64,000 nt of DNA, taken from assembly GCF_004027225.2 (NCBI RefSeq), contig NC_046358.1, positions 2,019,180 through 2,083,179 on the forward strand. The letters run 5' to 3'. Every line of letters begins with the position of its first letter. The stretch's first letter is position 1. The translations under genes were made by a program, and so were the position numbers. Under the pieces are notes generated by a model. It had not been told where the DNA came from. It ran no database searches and saw only the letters and a program-made list of their open reading frames with translations. This DNA is from Strigops habroptila (taxonomy: Eukaryota > Chordata > Aves > Psittaciformes > Psittacidae). Positions 43,090-52,685 of this stretch are shown here, one piece after another.

Positions 43090-43245
43090 CCCCAAGGAGC
43101 AGAGGGAACCCCACGTAGGAACGGAGCAAACCTCATGTAGGAGCAGGGTAAACCCCTTGTAGGAGCAGAGAAAGCCCCATGTAGAAGTGGAGCAACCCCT
43201 AGTTTGGAGTGGAACAAGCTCCATGTAGAAGCAGAGCAAGTCCCA
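43090..43245. repeat. Short tandem repeat of about 33 bp in the 3' UTR of MS4A copy 2
   Basis: Four to five units with CCATGTAGAAGTGGAGCAA or CTTGTAGGAGCAGAG. Confidence 0.75.
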
Positions 43246-43855
43246 CTTAGCCCAGCCCCAGCTCTGCTTCTGGCTCTTAGGAGCACCATCCAACCCTTGC
43301 ATGTCCCCCTTCATCTGGGGAGCACCCCAAAACCTTCACCTTGTTGCTCTAGGCATGGGTGGGCGCAGGGAGCTATAGTCCCCATGGGGTGGTGGGTGCT
43401 GGTGGCTCACCCCAAGCCCTTACGGCAGCAGCATCTCTTGGTTTCCTTTCCAGCTCGCTGCTCCTGAGGTCTAACACGGTGCTGGCCCATGAGGACACTG
43501 GTGCAGGGTCCTGTCTCCATCCCCATGCCCTACAGCATCCTCCTCCCACTGCGCTGCAGGCTGGGATGTGCTGGTCCCCCCTCCTGAAGCCAGCAAGCAC
43601 CCTAAATCCCCCCTTCCCTCCCCATTGCCTGCCCCTGCTTTAAGCCATAGGGGGGCTCTTTGCTGGCTGCTTCCCCAGGGGATGTTTGGGGGCTTCACGG
43701 GGTGGTTCTGCCTGTCCCGACCCTGTTGGCTGCTGGGGTTCATCCACGTTGGGGTTCAGGACCTCCTTGGTGGTCATGGAGAGACCCCAACGTGTGTGCT
43801 GGGAGCCAGAGCATCTACCTCGGCTCGGACCCCCTTGGCTTCATTTTCTCTTTGG

Positions 43856-43861
43856 AATAAA
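43856..43861 (+). terminator. Poly(A) signal of MS4A copy 2
   Basis: AATAAA in TTGGAATAAAGGC, about 810 bp after the stop, with a GT-rich stretch immediately downstream. Confidence 0.7.
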
Positions 43862-44876
43862 GGCTCTCTCTGGGTTTGTGGCTCCTCTTTTGGGGTTTGT
43901 CTCATCACGGAAGCTTCAAATCCCTGTCCAAAGCCACTGTCAGGCTTTAGGGGTCTTCTGTGCCCATCTGGTCCCACAGGTGAGGGTGAGATGAAGGTCC
44001 CTGGGTCCCTACTCTGCTCCGAAGGGAATGTCCCACCCTAAATTGGTGTTATTCCACCCTAAATCGTTTCCATTTAGTGCTGCTGGAGCAGCTGGAAAAG
44101 CCAGATGCAATGGGGGTGAATGGTATCCTATACTGGGACTGCTCCTTGGGGTGAATACAGGGACACTGGTACCACATGGTCCCTGTGTGATGGGAATGAG
44201 GCTGAAGAACCTCCTCAGCATCCCCTGTGGTGCAGCCCTCAAAAAATCACTCATTTTGGGGTTGGAAATGGAGATTCTTGACCTATTTTTAACCCAGAAA
44301 GAGGTTTTTTGCCTCTAAAGAGCTTGTTAGTGAGCTCCATCCTTAAGCACCCTGCAGTGGTGGGGATGCTTGAGGAGCAGGAGTGGTGATGAGCATCCGG
44401 CGCAGCATGCTGGTGGGAGCACGTCATTCCAGTAGCATCCCAAAACCTTGGGATGGAGGTGAAGGAGGAGACCCCGGCGCTGCTTTACAGAGGGATGGGA
44501 GCACCCTGGTGAGGTATTGGTACCCAAAGGGGGGATTTCCCCCATTCTCTGGGGTCAAACCCCATCTCCAGCCCCAGAGCAGGGTCAGAGAGGGTCTGTT
44601 TGAACCAACCCTTTGGTTTGGGGTTGAGTTGGATGGTTTCTCCCTTGTTTTCCCCCTGCTCACACCGCTCAGCCCAAGCTCATGGATTATTCACTCGCTG
44701 TCGGTTATTTCTGGTCCTGCCTCTGAAATAATCATGAGCTGGTTCAGTAGGAAAAGCCCCAGAGCACAAACTGGTGGGTCCTGCGTGTGCTCAGCGTGGT
44801 GGCACCTCCTGCTCGTCCTCCTGGAGCCACACACTGAGTCTCGATGGAGTCAGGGCCATTAGAACAGGGGTGATCT
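43862..44876. other. Intergenic, no recognised gene
   Basis: About 1 kb of unique-looking sequence with no supported exon. Confidence 0.5.
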
Positions 44877-44877
44877 C

Positions 44878-45318
44878 TGCTTGAGAGAGGCCCCGGAGCT
44901 GCTGCGAGGGCTGGAGCAGCTCTGCTCTGGAGCCAGGCTGAGAGAGCTGGGCTGGGGCAGCCTGGAGAAGAGAAGGCTCCTGAAGGGGAGACCTTAGAGC
45001 AGCTCCAGGGCCTAAAGGGGCTGCAGGAAACCTGGAGAGGGGCTTTGGACAAGGGCCTGTACGGACAGGCCAAGGGGAATGGCTTTAACCTGCCAGAGGG
45101 GAGATTGAGATGAGCTCTGAGGCAGAAGCTCTTCCCTGTGAGGGTGCTGAGGCGCTGGCACAGGGTGCCCAGAGAAGCTGTGGCTGCCCCATCCCTGGCA
45201 GTGTTCAAGGCCAGGTTGGACACAGGGGCTTGGAGCAACCTGCTCCAGTGGAAGGTGTCCCTGCCCATGCTTGGAACCGGATGAGCTTTAAGCTCCCTTC
45301 ATCCCAAACCATTCTACG
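44878..45318 (+). mobile_element. CR1 LINE 3' copy upstream of CBLIF
   Basis: Plus-oriented young-form copy from GAGAGAGGCCCCGGAGCTGC to AAGCTCCCTTCATCCCAAAC. Its 3' end is only about 165 bp from the CBLIF TATA box. Confidence 0.9.
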
Positions 45319-45484
45319 GTTCAACTGGTCCTTTGCAGCACCAATAACCTCCAATGGAAAATCCCTGTCCCTGCAGCCGTGACCCACCAGCAGTGACACC
45401 GCTGGGGACACAGATAAGCCAGCAGCGCCTGGTGGTGACGGGGTGGCTGCGGGAAGGTGACCAGGAAAGGGCACCAGGACCTGT

Positions 45485-45490
45485 TATAAA
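45485..45490 (+). promoter_or_regulatory. TATA box of the cobalamin-binder gene
   Basis: TATAAA in CTGTTATAAACAAC, about 60 bp before the ATG at 45548. An AGATAA (GATA-type) word lies near 45413-45418. Confidence 0.7.
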
Positions 45491-45547
45491 CAACAGAGGA
45501 CTCTTGGGAATACAAGAGCCTGCAGGGTCCTGCTGCTCTGACACGAG

Positions 45548-48432
45548 ATGATGCTCCGTGTGGCTTTGGCCATTGGGGTCCTGCTGGCCCTGCTGGGTGA
45601 CCCATGGGTGCAGGGCTGCGGTGAGTGTCCGCACAGAGGAACCAAAGGGGGACAATGACCCCAGGAGAGGCTCATTGGGGTCCTGGGTGACCTCCTGCCA
45701 CCAGCACCACCAGCCCCTCTCCTCGCAGTGGCCCCACAGGACTTGGTGTCCGAGATGCTGCAGGACCTGGAGGACTCCGTGGTGACGGATGAGCTGCCGA
45801 ACCCCAGTGTCCTGCTGGCCCTGAACCTGGCCGGGGCCTCCAGCAGCCCAGCACACAAGCTGCTGCTCCAGCAGCTGAAGGAGGATGCTGTGAATAGCGC
45901 TCAGAAAGGTAGGAATGGGGCAGGGGGTGCCCCCCACATCACACAGACCCCGGTGCCACCTGCATCCCTTGTCCCCACAGACATGGCCTCGGGTGAGGTG
46001 GCTCTGTACGTGCTCGCCTTCCTCTCGTCCTGCCAGGACCCACAGCAGGTCGAAGACATGGGGCTGAGCGTCGACATGCTCCAAATCCTGCAGCAGGAGA
46101 CGGATAAGGAGCTGGTCAACATGGGTATGATGGGATGGAGGGATGGGCTGGGGACACCAGGGGGGTGTCTCCTGCCTCTATCCCCATCATCATCCCATTA
46201 TCTCCCCATTGTTTCCTCATTGTCCCTGCATCATCTCACCATCGTTTCCCCATTGTCCCCCTATCACCTCCCCATCATCTCCTCACCATGCTCCCATTGT
46301 ATACTCATTGTCTCTCCATCCTCTCCCCATCATCTCCTCATTGCCTACCCTTCATCCCTCCATCATATCCCCATCGTGTCCCCGTCATCTCCTCATTGCC
46401 TCCCCATCATCTCCCCATCGTCCCCCCATCACCTCTCTATTGTATCTCCATCACTTCCCCATCGTCCCCCCATCCTCTCCCCATTGTCCCCCCATCCTCT
46501 CCCCATTGTATCCCCATCATCTCCCTATCATCCCCCCATCACCTCCCCATTATCTCCCCATCCTCTCCCCATCACTTCTGCATTGTATCCCAATTCACTC
46601 CCCACCATCTCCCCATCCTCTCCCCATCACTTCCCCATTGTATCCCCATCATCTCCCCATTGTCCCCCCATCACTTCCCCATCATCTCCCCATTGTCCCC
46701 CCCATCACTTCCCCATTGTATCCCCATTGTCTCCCCATCACCTCCCCATCACTTCTCCATTACTTCCCCATTGTATTCCCACCATGTCCCCATCACCTCC
46801 CCATCCTCTCCCCATCACTTCCCCATTGTCTCCCCATTGTCTACCCATCACCTCCCCATCTTCCCCCCATGCTTTGCTCTGCAGACCTGGAAGGTGTCCC
46901 CAAGACCACCCTGTACAGCATCGGCCTGGACGCCCTCAGCCTGTGCCTGGCCGGGGTTGGTGGCTACGAAGAGGCATCCGTGGTGCTGGCCAAGCAGCTG
47001 CTGAGCCTCGGGAGCCAGCTCTCCGTGGGTAAGTGCCCCCCCCAGCCCCATTGCGGCCCCTCTTCGAGCCCCCTTGATCTTGGTGGTGACCGGCGGATGC
47101 CACAGACACCCGTGCCATGGCGGTGCTGGCGCTGGTGTGCACCTACGGGCGGACAGACCTCAACGACGTGCAGGACCTGCTCCAAGAGGTGCTGTCAGTG
47201 GTGACCAACAGCTTCCTCGATGAGCAGGAGGAGAAGGATGGCCTCATCGGGAACATCTACAGCATGGGGCTGGCCCTGCAGGTACCATGGGAGATGGGTT
47301 GGAAGGGTCCTTCAAGCTCATCCAGTTCAATGAGCAAGGGACACCTTGCTCCAACCTGCTCTTGGTGGTGTCTCCCATCTCTTCCGCAGGCGTTGGAATC
47401 CGCAGGGAAGTTTTATGCCCCTCGGGAGTGGGATTGTGCCCAAGCCTTCTCCGTGGTGTACAACCACCACTACCAGCTGCCCACAGCCATTGCCCAGCTC
47501 CTGCCCGCCCTGGTGGGCAGGACCTACCTGGAAGCAGCGAGCTTGGATTGCTCCTCCAGCACCAGGACATCCCAGCGCCTGCAAACGCGACTGTCCCCAA
47601 AGCTGGCCGCAACCAGCGGTACGGCTGCTCCCTATGGGATGGATGCTCCCGCCCCATGTCCCTTGGCGCCGCTCCATGTCCCTGTCCCCTTGCAGCAGAC
47701 CCCATCACGGTGCAATACTCCATCATCAACGAGCTACGGGGGCAGCACTTCAGCTTCACCATCTCGGTGCAGGTCCCTGATGGCTCCACGCTGCTCAAGG
47801 TGCTGGAGGTAGCGGCCGAGGAGGAGCCCACGGTCTATAGGTGAGACCTATAGACTCTATAGGTGAGCGATAGAGGGGTTTAAGGGCAGGTTGTGGCGTT
47901 CCCATATGGAACGCGGAGCCCATTCGCCTCTCTGGAAGCTTCCAGACGGAGCAGACGTCCTGGGGGATCATGGTGGTGTCCATCCATGGGCTGGCTGGGA
48001 ATGAGGATGATAGGACGTACTGGAAGTTCCTCAGCGGCAGCGATGCTCTGGAGGAAGGTGGGTGAGGAGGTGATCCCATGGGATGGGATCCTTTGGGTTG
48101 GCTGAACAGCAAGACAAGAGGACATAGAACCATAAGAGCGTGGAATGGTTTGGGTTGGAAGGGACCTATAAGGGGATGGGGATGGGGGACCCTGGGGACG
48201 TGGGGGGGGGATATGGGGATGTGGAATGAGGACCCTGGGGACGTGGAATATGGGACTATGGGGATGTAGGATGTGGGATCCTGGGGACATGGGGATCCAT
48301 TCCATGGTTCTATGGGGGGAACGCAGTGCAGGGGCCATGCCCCACACCTCACCGCATCCCTCCACTGCAGGGGTCGGTCTCTACAAGCCTCAGGATGGGG
48401 AGCACATCCGGGCTGTGTTCAGCACCTACTGA
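45548..48432 (+). CDS. CBLIF: Cobalamin-binding protein, gastric intrinsic factor-like
   Basis: Nine coding exons: 45548-45620, 45729-45908, 45981-46124, 46885-47028, 47106-47281, 47390-47618, 47696-47840, 47939-48057 and 48371-48432, all in phase, giving 423 aa (human CBLIF 417). A signal peptide (LAIGVLLALLGDPWVQG) precedes an alpha/alpha-barrel domain (TYGRTDLNDVQDLLQEV, GNIYSMGLALQALESAGKFY) and a smaller C-terminal beta domain (DPITVQYSIINELRG, FQTEQTSWGIMVVSIHGLAG, TYWKFLSGSDALEEGVGLYK). The protein is secreted and binds vitamin B12 between the two domains (known). Position next to MRPL16 and STX3 matches human CBLIF and TCN1; the SWGIMVVSI stretch favours CBLIF, but birds may have one ancestral binder, so the symbol is tentative. 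Confidence 0.87.
46180..46872. repeat. Pyrimidine-rich minisatellite (CATCATCTCCCCATTGTCC), CBLIF intron 3
   Basis: About 690 bp of 10-23 bp units of TCCCCATCATCTCCCCATTG type. It runs up to the acceptor of exon 4 at 46884. Confidence 0.93.
47284..47365 (-). mobile_element. CR1 3' tip fragment, CBLIF intron 5
   Basis: ATGGGTTGGAAGGGTCCTTC and CAAGGGACACCTTGCTCC match the CR1 3' tip in reverse; under 85 bp. Confidence 0.65.
48121..48172 (-). mobile_element. CR1 3' tip fragment, CBLIF intron 8
   Basis: ATAGAACCATAAGAGCGTGG and GGTTTGGGTTGGAAGGGACC match the CR1 3' tip in reverse; about 50 bp. Confidence 0.65.
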
Positions 48433-48459
48433 ACCCAACGAGGGAGCCACGGTGGGGGC

Positions 48460-48465
48460 AATAAA
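48460..48465 (+). terminator. CBLIF poly(A) signal
   Basis: AATAAA 28 bp after the stop, followed by a GTGTGTCTGTGTGTGTG GU-rich element. Confidence 0.85.
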
Positions 48466-48731
48466 GCACCATTTGCAGCACAGCGCCGTGTGTCTGTGTG
48501 TGTGTCACGACATTGGGGCCTCAATCAGACACCGAGGCCATGACGGGGGGTGGGAAACGCGTGGTGGGACCGGGAGCGACCTCCTGGAATGACACAAGGA
48601 GCGGGAATTCCGTCCGGAACTAACGTTGCGCTCCATGTTTCCGGAGGTGCAAGGGACCACGCAACCGGAAGTGCCTCTTTTGGCGACGTACAACATGGCG
48701 GCGCCCGATGGGCACGTCTATGGCGGCGGCC

Positions 48732-51465
48732 ATGTTTCGATGGCGGCTCCGGCCGCCGCTCCCGGCGCGGGCAGGTCCGGGGGGGGTCCGGGCAGCACTA
48801 TGGGGCACAGTGGGTCTCTATGGGGCACAATGGGGGGCTATGGAGCACAATGCGGCCCTGTGTGCCCGGGGGGGGGGTGTTGGGAGCCCCGTTCCCGGCG
48901 CTTCACCCCCGCTTTGTCCCCAGGTCCCGCCGGTGTCACCGTGCCCCGGGCAGGCCTCAAGAAGTACGTGATGCCCCCGGACTACAGCGGTAAGGGGGGT
49001 AATGGGGGTCTGTGGGGGGAGAACCCCACCATGGGGGTATAATGGGGGTCTATGGGGGGAGACCCCCCCAATGGGGGTGTAATGGGGGTCTATGGGGGAG
49101 AACCCCCCCCCATGGAGGTATAATGGGGTCTAGGGGGGAAAACCCCCCCCAGTGGGGGTGTAATGGGGGTCTGTGGGGGGAGAACCCCCCCCCAGTGGGA
49201 GTGTAGTGGGGGTATAGAGGAAGGAGAACCCCCCCAATGGGGATATAATGGGGGTCTGTGGGGGGAGAGCTCTCCCACCCAATGGGGGTATAATGGGGGC
49301 CTATGGGGAGAGACACACCCCCCCCCCCCCCCCGGGATATAATGGGGGTCTGTGGGGGTAGAACTCCCCCCCATGAGGGTGTAACAGGGGTCTGTGGAGG
49401 AAGAACCCTTATATGGGGTATAATGGGGGTGTATAGGGGGAGAACCCCCCCATGGGGGTATAATGGGGGTCTATGGTGGAAGAACCCCCCCCCAATGGGA
49501 GTATAATGGGAGTCTGTGGGAGGAGAATCCCCCCTCCTATGGGGGTATAATGGAGGTGTATGGGGGGAGACCCCCCCTCCTATGGGGTATAATGGGGGTA
49601 TAGTGGAGGGAGAACCCCCCCATGGGGGTAGAATTGGGGTCTATGGGGGGAGAACCCCCCCACCTATGGGGGTATAATGGGGGTGTATGGAGGGAAAACC
49701 CCACCATGGGGATATAATGGGCTTGTATGGGGGGAGAACCCCCCCTTCAGAGATATAATGGGGGTGTATGGGGGGAGAACCCCCCCAATGAGGGTATAAT
49801 GGGGGTCTATGCAGGGAGTACCCCCCTTAATAGGGGTATAATTGGGGTCTATGGGGGGAGTACCCCCCTTAATAGAGGTATAATGGGGGGAGACCCCCCC
49901 CATGGGTGTCTGTGGGGTGCTGGTGTCACTCATACACGTGTGTGTGCCCCCCCCCCCCCGCAGGAATCATCTTCCCGGAGAAGCCGAAGCTGAAGTTCAT
50001 GGAGAAGGTGCCGGCGGTGCCCAAGGTCCGGCGGGAGCCGCGGCAGCTCCGGGACATCCGTGGCCCATCCCGGGAGGCCACTGACTTCATCCAGGGGCAG
50101 TACGGGATCCTGGTGAGCAATGGGGGGGATAAGGGGGGGGCGGGGGCTGCATTGGGCCATGGGGCAGGAGTGGGCACCCCCAGGCTGGAGACCCCTGAGT
50201 GATGCTAAAGCCATTCCATGAGCAATGGAAGCTCCAAAGAAACCGGTATCCCAGAGGGAATTGGTGCCAAACTGGCTCCGAAAAGCTGGATTGTCCGAGG
50301 TGCATCCATTGGGATGGGCCCTGTTTACCCAGAGAGGGGGTAAGGAGCGTGATAAAGAGCTTAAAGTGGAAAAGCAGCTTTGAGATGGCCCCGGTGAGGC
50401 GGGTTTCCACCCCAAAAGCACATGAGGAGGTGCTACAACACAGGGCAGGACTGAGGAAGCTTGATCATGGAATGGTTTGGGATGAAGGGAGCTTAAAGCT
50501 TATCCCATTCCAAGCCCTCAGGGACACCTTCCACTAGAGCAGGTTGCTCCAAGCCCCTGTGTCCAACCTGGCCTTGAACACTGCCAGGGATGGGGCAGCC
50601 ACAGCTTCTCTGGGCACCCTGTGCCAGCGCCTCAGCACCCTCACAGGGAAGAACTTCCTTATATCCCACCTAAATCCCCCCCATTTCAGTTTGAACTCAT
50701 CACCCCTTGTCCTGTCACTCCAGTCCCTGATGAAGGTCCCTCTCCAGCATCCTTGTATCCCCCTTCAGACACTGGAAGCTGCTCTGAGGTCTCCATGCAG
50801 CTTCTCTTCTCCAGGCTGAACAGCCCCAATGTTCTCAGCCTGGCTCCATACGGGAGCTGCTCCAGCCCCTGAGCATCCTCGTGGCCTCCTCTGGCCTCGC
50901 TCCAGCAGCTCCATGACATTGGGGACACCATCCCTGCACACAAGTGGGGTCCCCTTCACCCTCTCCTCTCACCCCACAGGCTCTAGGTGGTGGCTACCTC
51001 CACTGGGGCCACTTGGAGATGATCCGCTTGACCATCGGGCGCAGCATGGACCCCAAATCCATGTTTGCCATCTGGCGGGTGCCCGCTCCCTACAAACCGG
51101 TGACGAGGAAGAGTTTGGGCCACCGCATGGGTGGTGGCAAAGGCCCCATCGACCACTACGTGACGGCGGTGAAGAGCGGGCGCCTGGTGGTGGAGGTGGG
51201 AGGACGCTGCGAGTTTGGGGAGGTGAAACCCTTCCTCACGCAGGTCGCCAAGAAGCTGCCGTTCCCCGCCGTGCCCGTCAGCAGGGACAGCCTCCAGCGG
51301 ATGAGGCAGGAGGAAGAGGAGAAGAAACTCAACAACCAGAACCCTTGGACCTTCGAGCGCGTGGTCACCGCCAACATGTTGGGCATGAGGAAATACCTGA
51401 GTCCCTACGACCTGCGGCTCCACGGGCGCTACTGGGGGAAGTTCTTCCTGAAGCACAGGGTGTGA
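48732..51465 (+). CDS. MRPL16: MRPL16, mitochondrial ribosomal protein uL16m
   Basis: Four coding exons: 48732-48774, 48924-48989, 49964-50112 and 50980-51465, giving 247 aa from the ATG at 48732 (human 251). The N-terminus [15 protein letters not shown] is a basic, hydrophobic mitochondrial presequence; in-frame ATGs at 48708 and 48720 would add eight or four residues. The uL16 core is nearly all in the last exon: [68 protein letters not shown]. The product is part of the 39S subunit near the peptidyl-transferase centre (known). ATGGCGGC words near the start resemble YY1 sites. Intron 2 is a minisatellite and intron 3 carries CR1. It starts only about 270 bp after the CBLIF poly(A) signal. 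Confidence 0.97.
49000..49915. repeat. Minisatellite of hairpin-forming units, about 58 bp, MRPL16 intron 2
   Basis: About fifteen units of GTATAATGGGGGTCTATGGG followed by GGGAGAACCCCCCC. Each unit has a G6 run and a C6-C7 run separated by AGAA, so each can fold into a small stem. Confidence 0.93.
50462..50945 (-). mobile_element. CR1 LINE 3' copy of the second form, MRPL16 intron 3
   Basis: Starts with ATCATGGAATGGTTTGGGAT, carries the common 3' block, then switches to ACTTCCTTATATCCCACCTA and CCATTTCAGTTTGAACTCAT. Close to the copy at 22221-22765. Confidence 0.9.
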
Positions 51466-51490
51466 GGAGTTAAAGGAAGGGAGAGACTGA

Positions 51491-51496
51491 ATTAAA
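51491..51496 (+). terminator. MRPL16 poly(A) signal (ATTAAA)
   Basis: ATTAAA, the commonest variant signal, 26 bp after the stop. Confidence 0.7.
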
Positions 51497-51551
51497 GATT
51501 CCCAAAGGATTCCTGCGTTGGATGGTGGGGTGGTCTGTGGGGCTGGGAGCA

Positions 51552-51895
51552 CCATGGAATGGTTTGAGAGGTTAAAGCTCATCCCATTCCTCAGGGACAC
51601 CTTCCACTAGAGCAGGTTGCTCCAAGCCCCTGTGTCCAACCTGGCCTTGAACACTGCCAGGGATGGGGCAGCCACAGCTTCTCTGGGCACCCTGTGCCAG
51701 CGCCTCAGCACCCTCACAGGGAAGAGCCTTATATCTCATCCAACTCTTCCCTCTTCCAGTTGGAAGCCATTCCTTCTCCTCCCATCCCTCCATCCCTTGT
51801 CCAAAGCCCCTCTCCAGGTTTCCTGGAGCCCCTTTAGGCACTGGAGCTGCTCTAAGGTGTCCCCTTCAGGAGCTTTCTCCTCTCCAGGCTGGTGC
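51552..51895 (-). mobile_element. CR1 LINE 3' copy, third form
   Basis: Common 3' block, then CCTTATATCTCATCCAACTC and CCAGTTGGAAGCCATTCCTT, then the TCCAAAGCCCCTCTCCAGGT segment of the young form. It lies between MRPL16 and the distal STX3 poly(A) signal. Confidence 0.85.
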
Positions 51896-51953
51896 AGGAT
51901 GCAGGGGGGGGTCTCCCCAACGCAGCCCCCCAGGGCAGAGCTCGGGTGATGTC

Positions 51954-51959
51954 TTTATT
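51954..51959 (-). terminator. Distal STX3 poly(A) signal, serving the KKIMIMICC exon
   Basis: TTTATT on the plus strand, AATAAA on the minus strand, about 650 bp beyond the stop of the distal terminal exon. Confidence 0.65.
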
Positions 51960-52607
51960 CAGGAGGAGGCTCCGGCGCGGGGCTGCGCATCCCGGGAGCC
52001 TCCGGGATGGAGAAGTCACCCCCAGCCACGGCTGCGGGCGGTGGGAGAAGCTTCTCCTCCTGCTCTGAGCAAGGCAGGAGCCTTCGTGTCACCCCAGGGG
52101 GGACCGTGGCTCCTCTGTGCCGCTGCCGACCATGGGCCAAGCAGGGTGAGGAGCAAAGTGGGGACCTCAGAGCATTCCCCCAGGGATGGGAGGGAACTGG
52201 GATGCAGGGCGGGTGGTCTCCATTCCTCTGGGATACATGGGCTGCAGCACAGGGATGTCCTCGTGGCTCTGGGGACAAGGGCTTGGCAGGTCCCCGGGGT
52301 GGCTCCAATGGCTGGAGCCACAAGTGGGATCATCCAGGCGCAGGGCGGGAGCGGGAAAGGCCACCTGGAATGGGGAGGAAGATGAGGAACGTCGGAGATC
52401 TATCCCCATCCCTCCCTGCTGCGGGTACCGGGGGACACCCAGTTATGCTGGTGCTTTATGGTGAGCCCAAGGGGGTGAATCCCATAAGGATCAACCCCAT
52501 CGAGGCCAAAATCCCACCCGGATCACCCCTACAAGGTCCAACCCCACTCCTTGGGCACGGGGACCCCGATTGTCACCTTCCTGCCGTGTGGTACCTCACC
52601 TGAGGGC

Positions 52608-52685
52608 TCAGGCGAAGATGCTCCCGATGCTGGCAGCCAGGATGATGGCGAGGATGATGCAGCAGATCATGATCATGATCTTCTT
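52608..52685 (-). CDS. STX3: STX3 alternative terminal exon, distal (STX3B/STX1-like anchor)
   Basis: After a CTGCAG acceptor it encodes [20 protein letters not shown] plus GSIFA and a stop, the type of anchor found in STX1 and mammalian STX3B. It has its own downstream poly(A) signal at 51954-51959. Confidence 0.9.
   Translation of the reverse strand, partial: KKIMIMICCIILAIILAASIGSIFA

Noticed and set aside
18487-51949. A recurrent short open frame beginning [17 protein letters not shown] at many positions
   Set aside because: It is the same stretch of the CR1 LINE 3' region read from the antisense strand in each copy, not a gene family.
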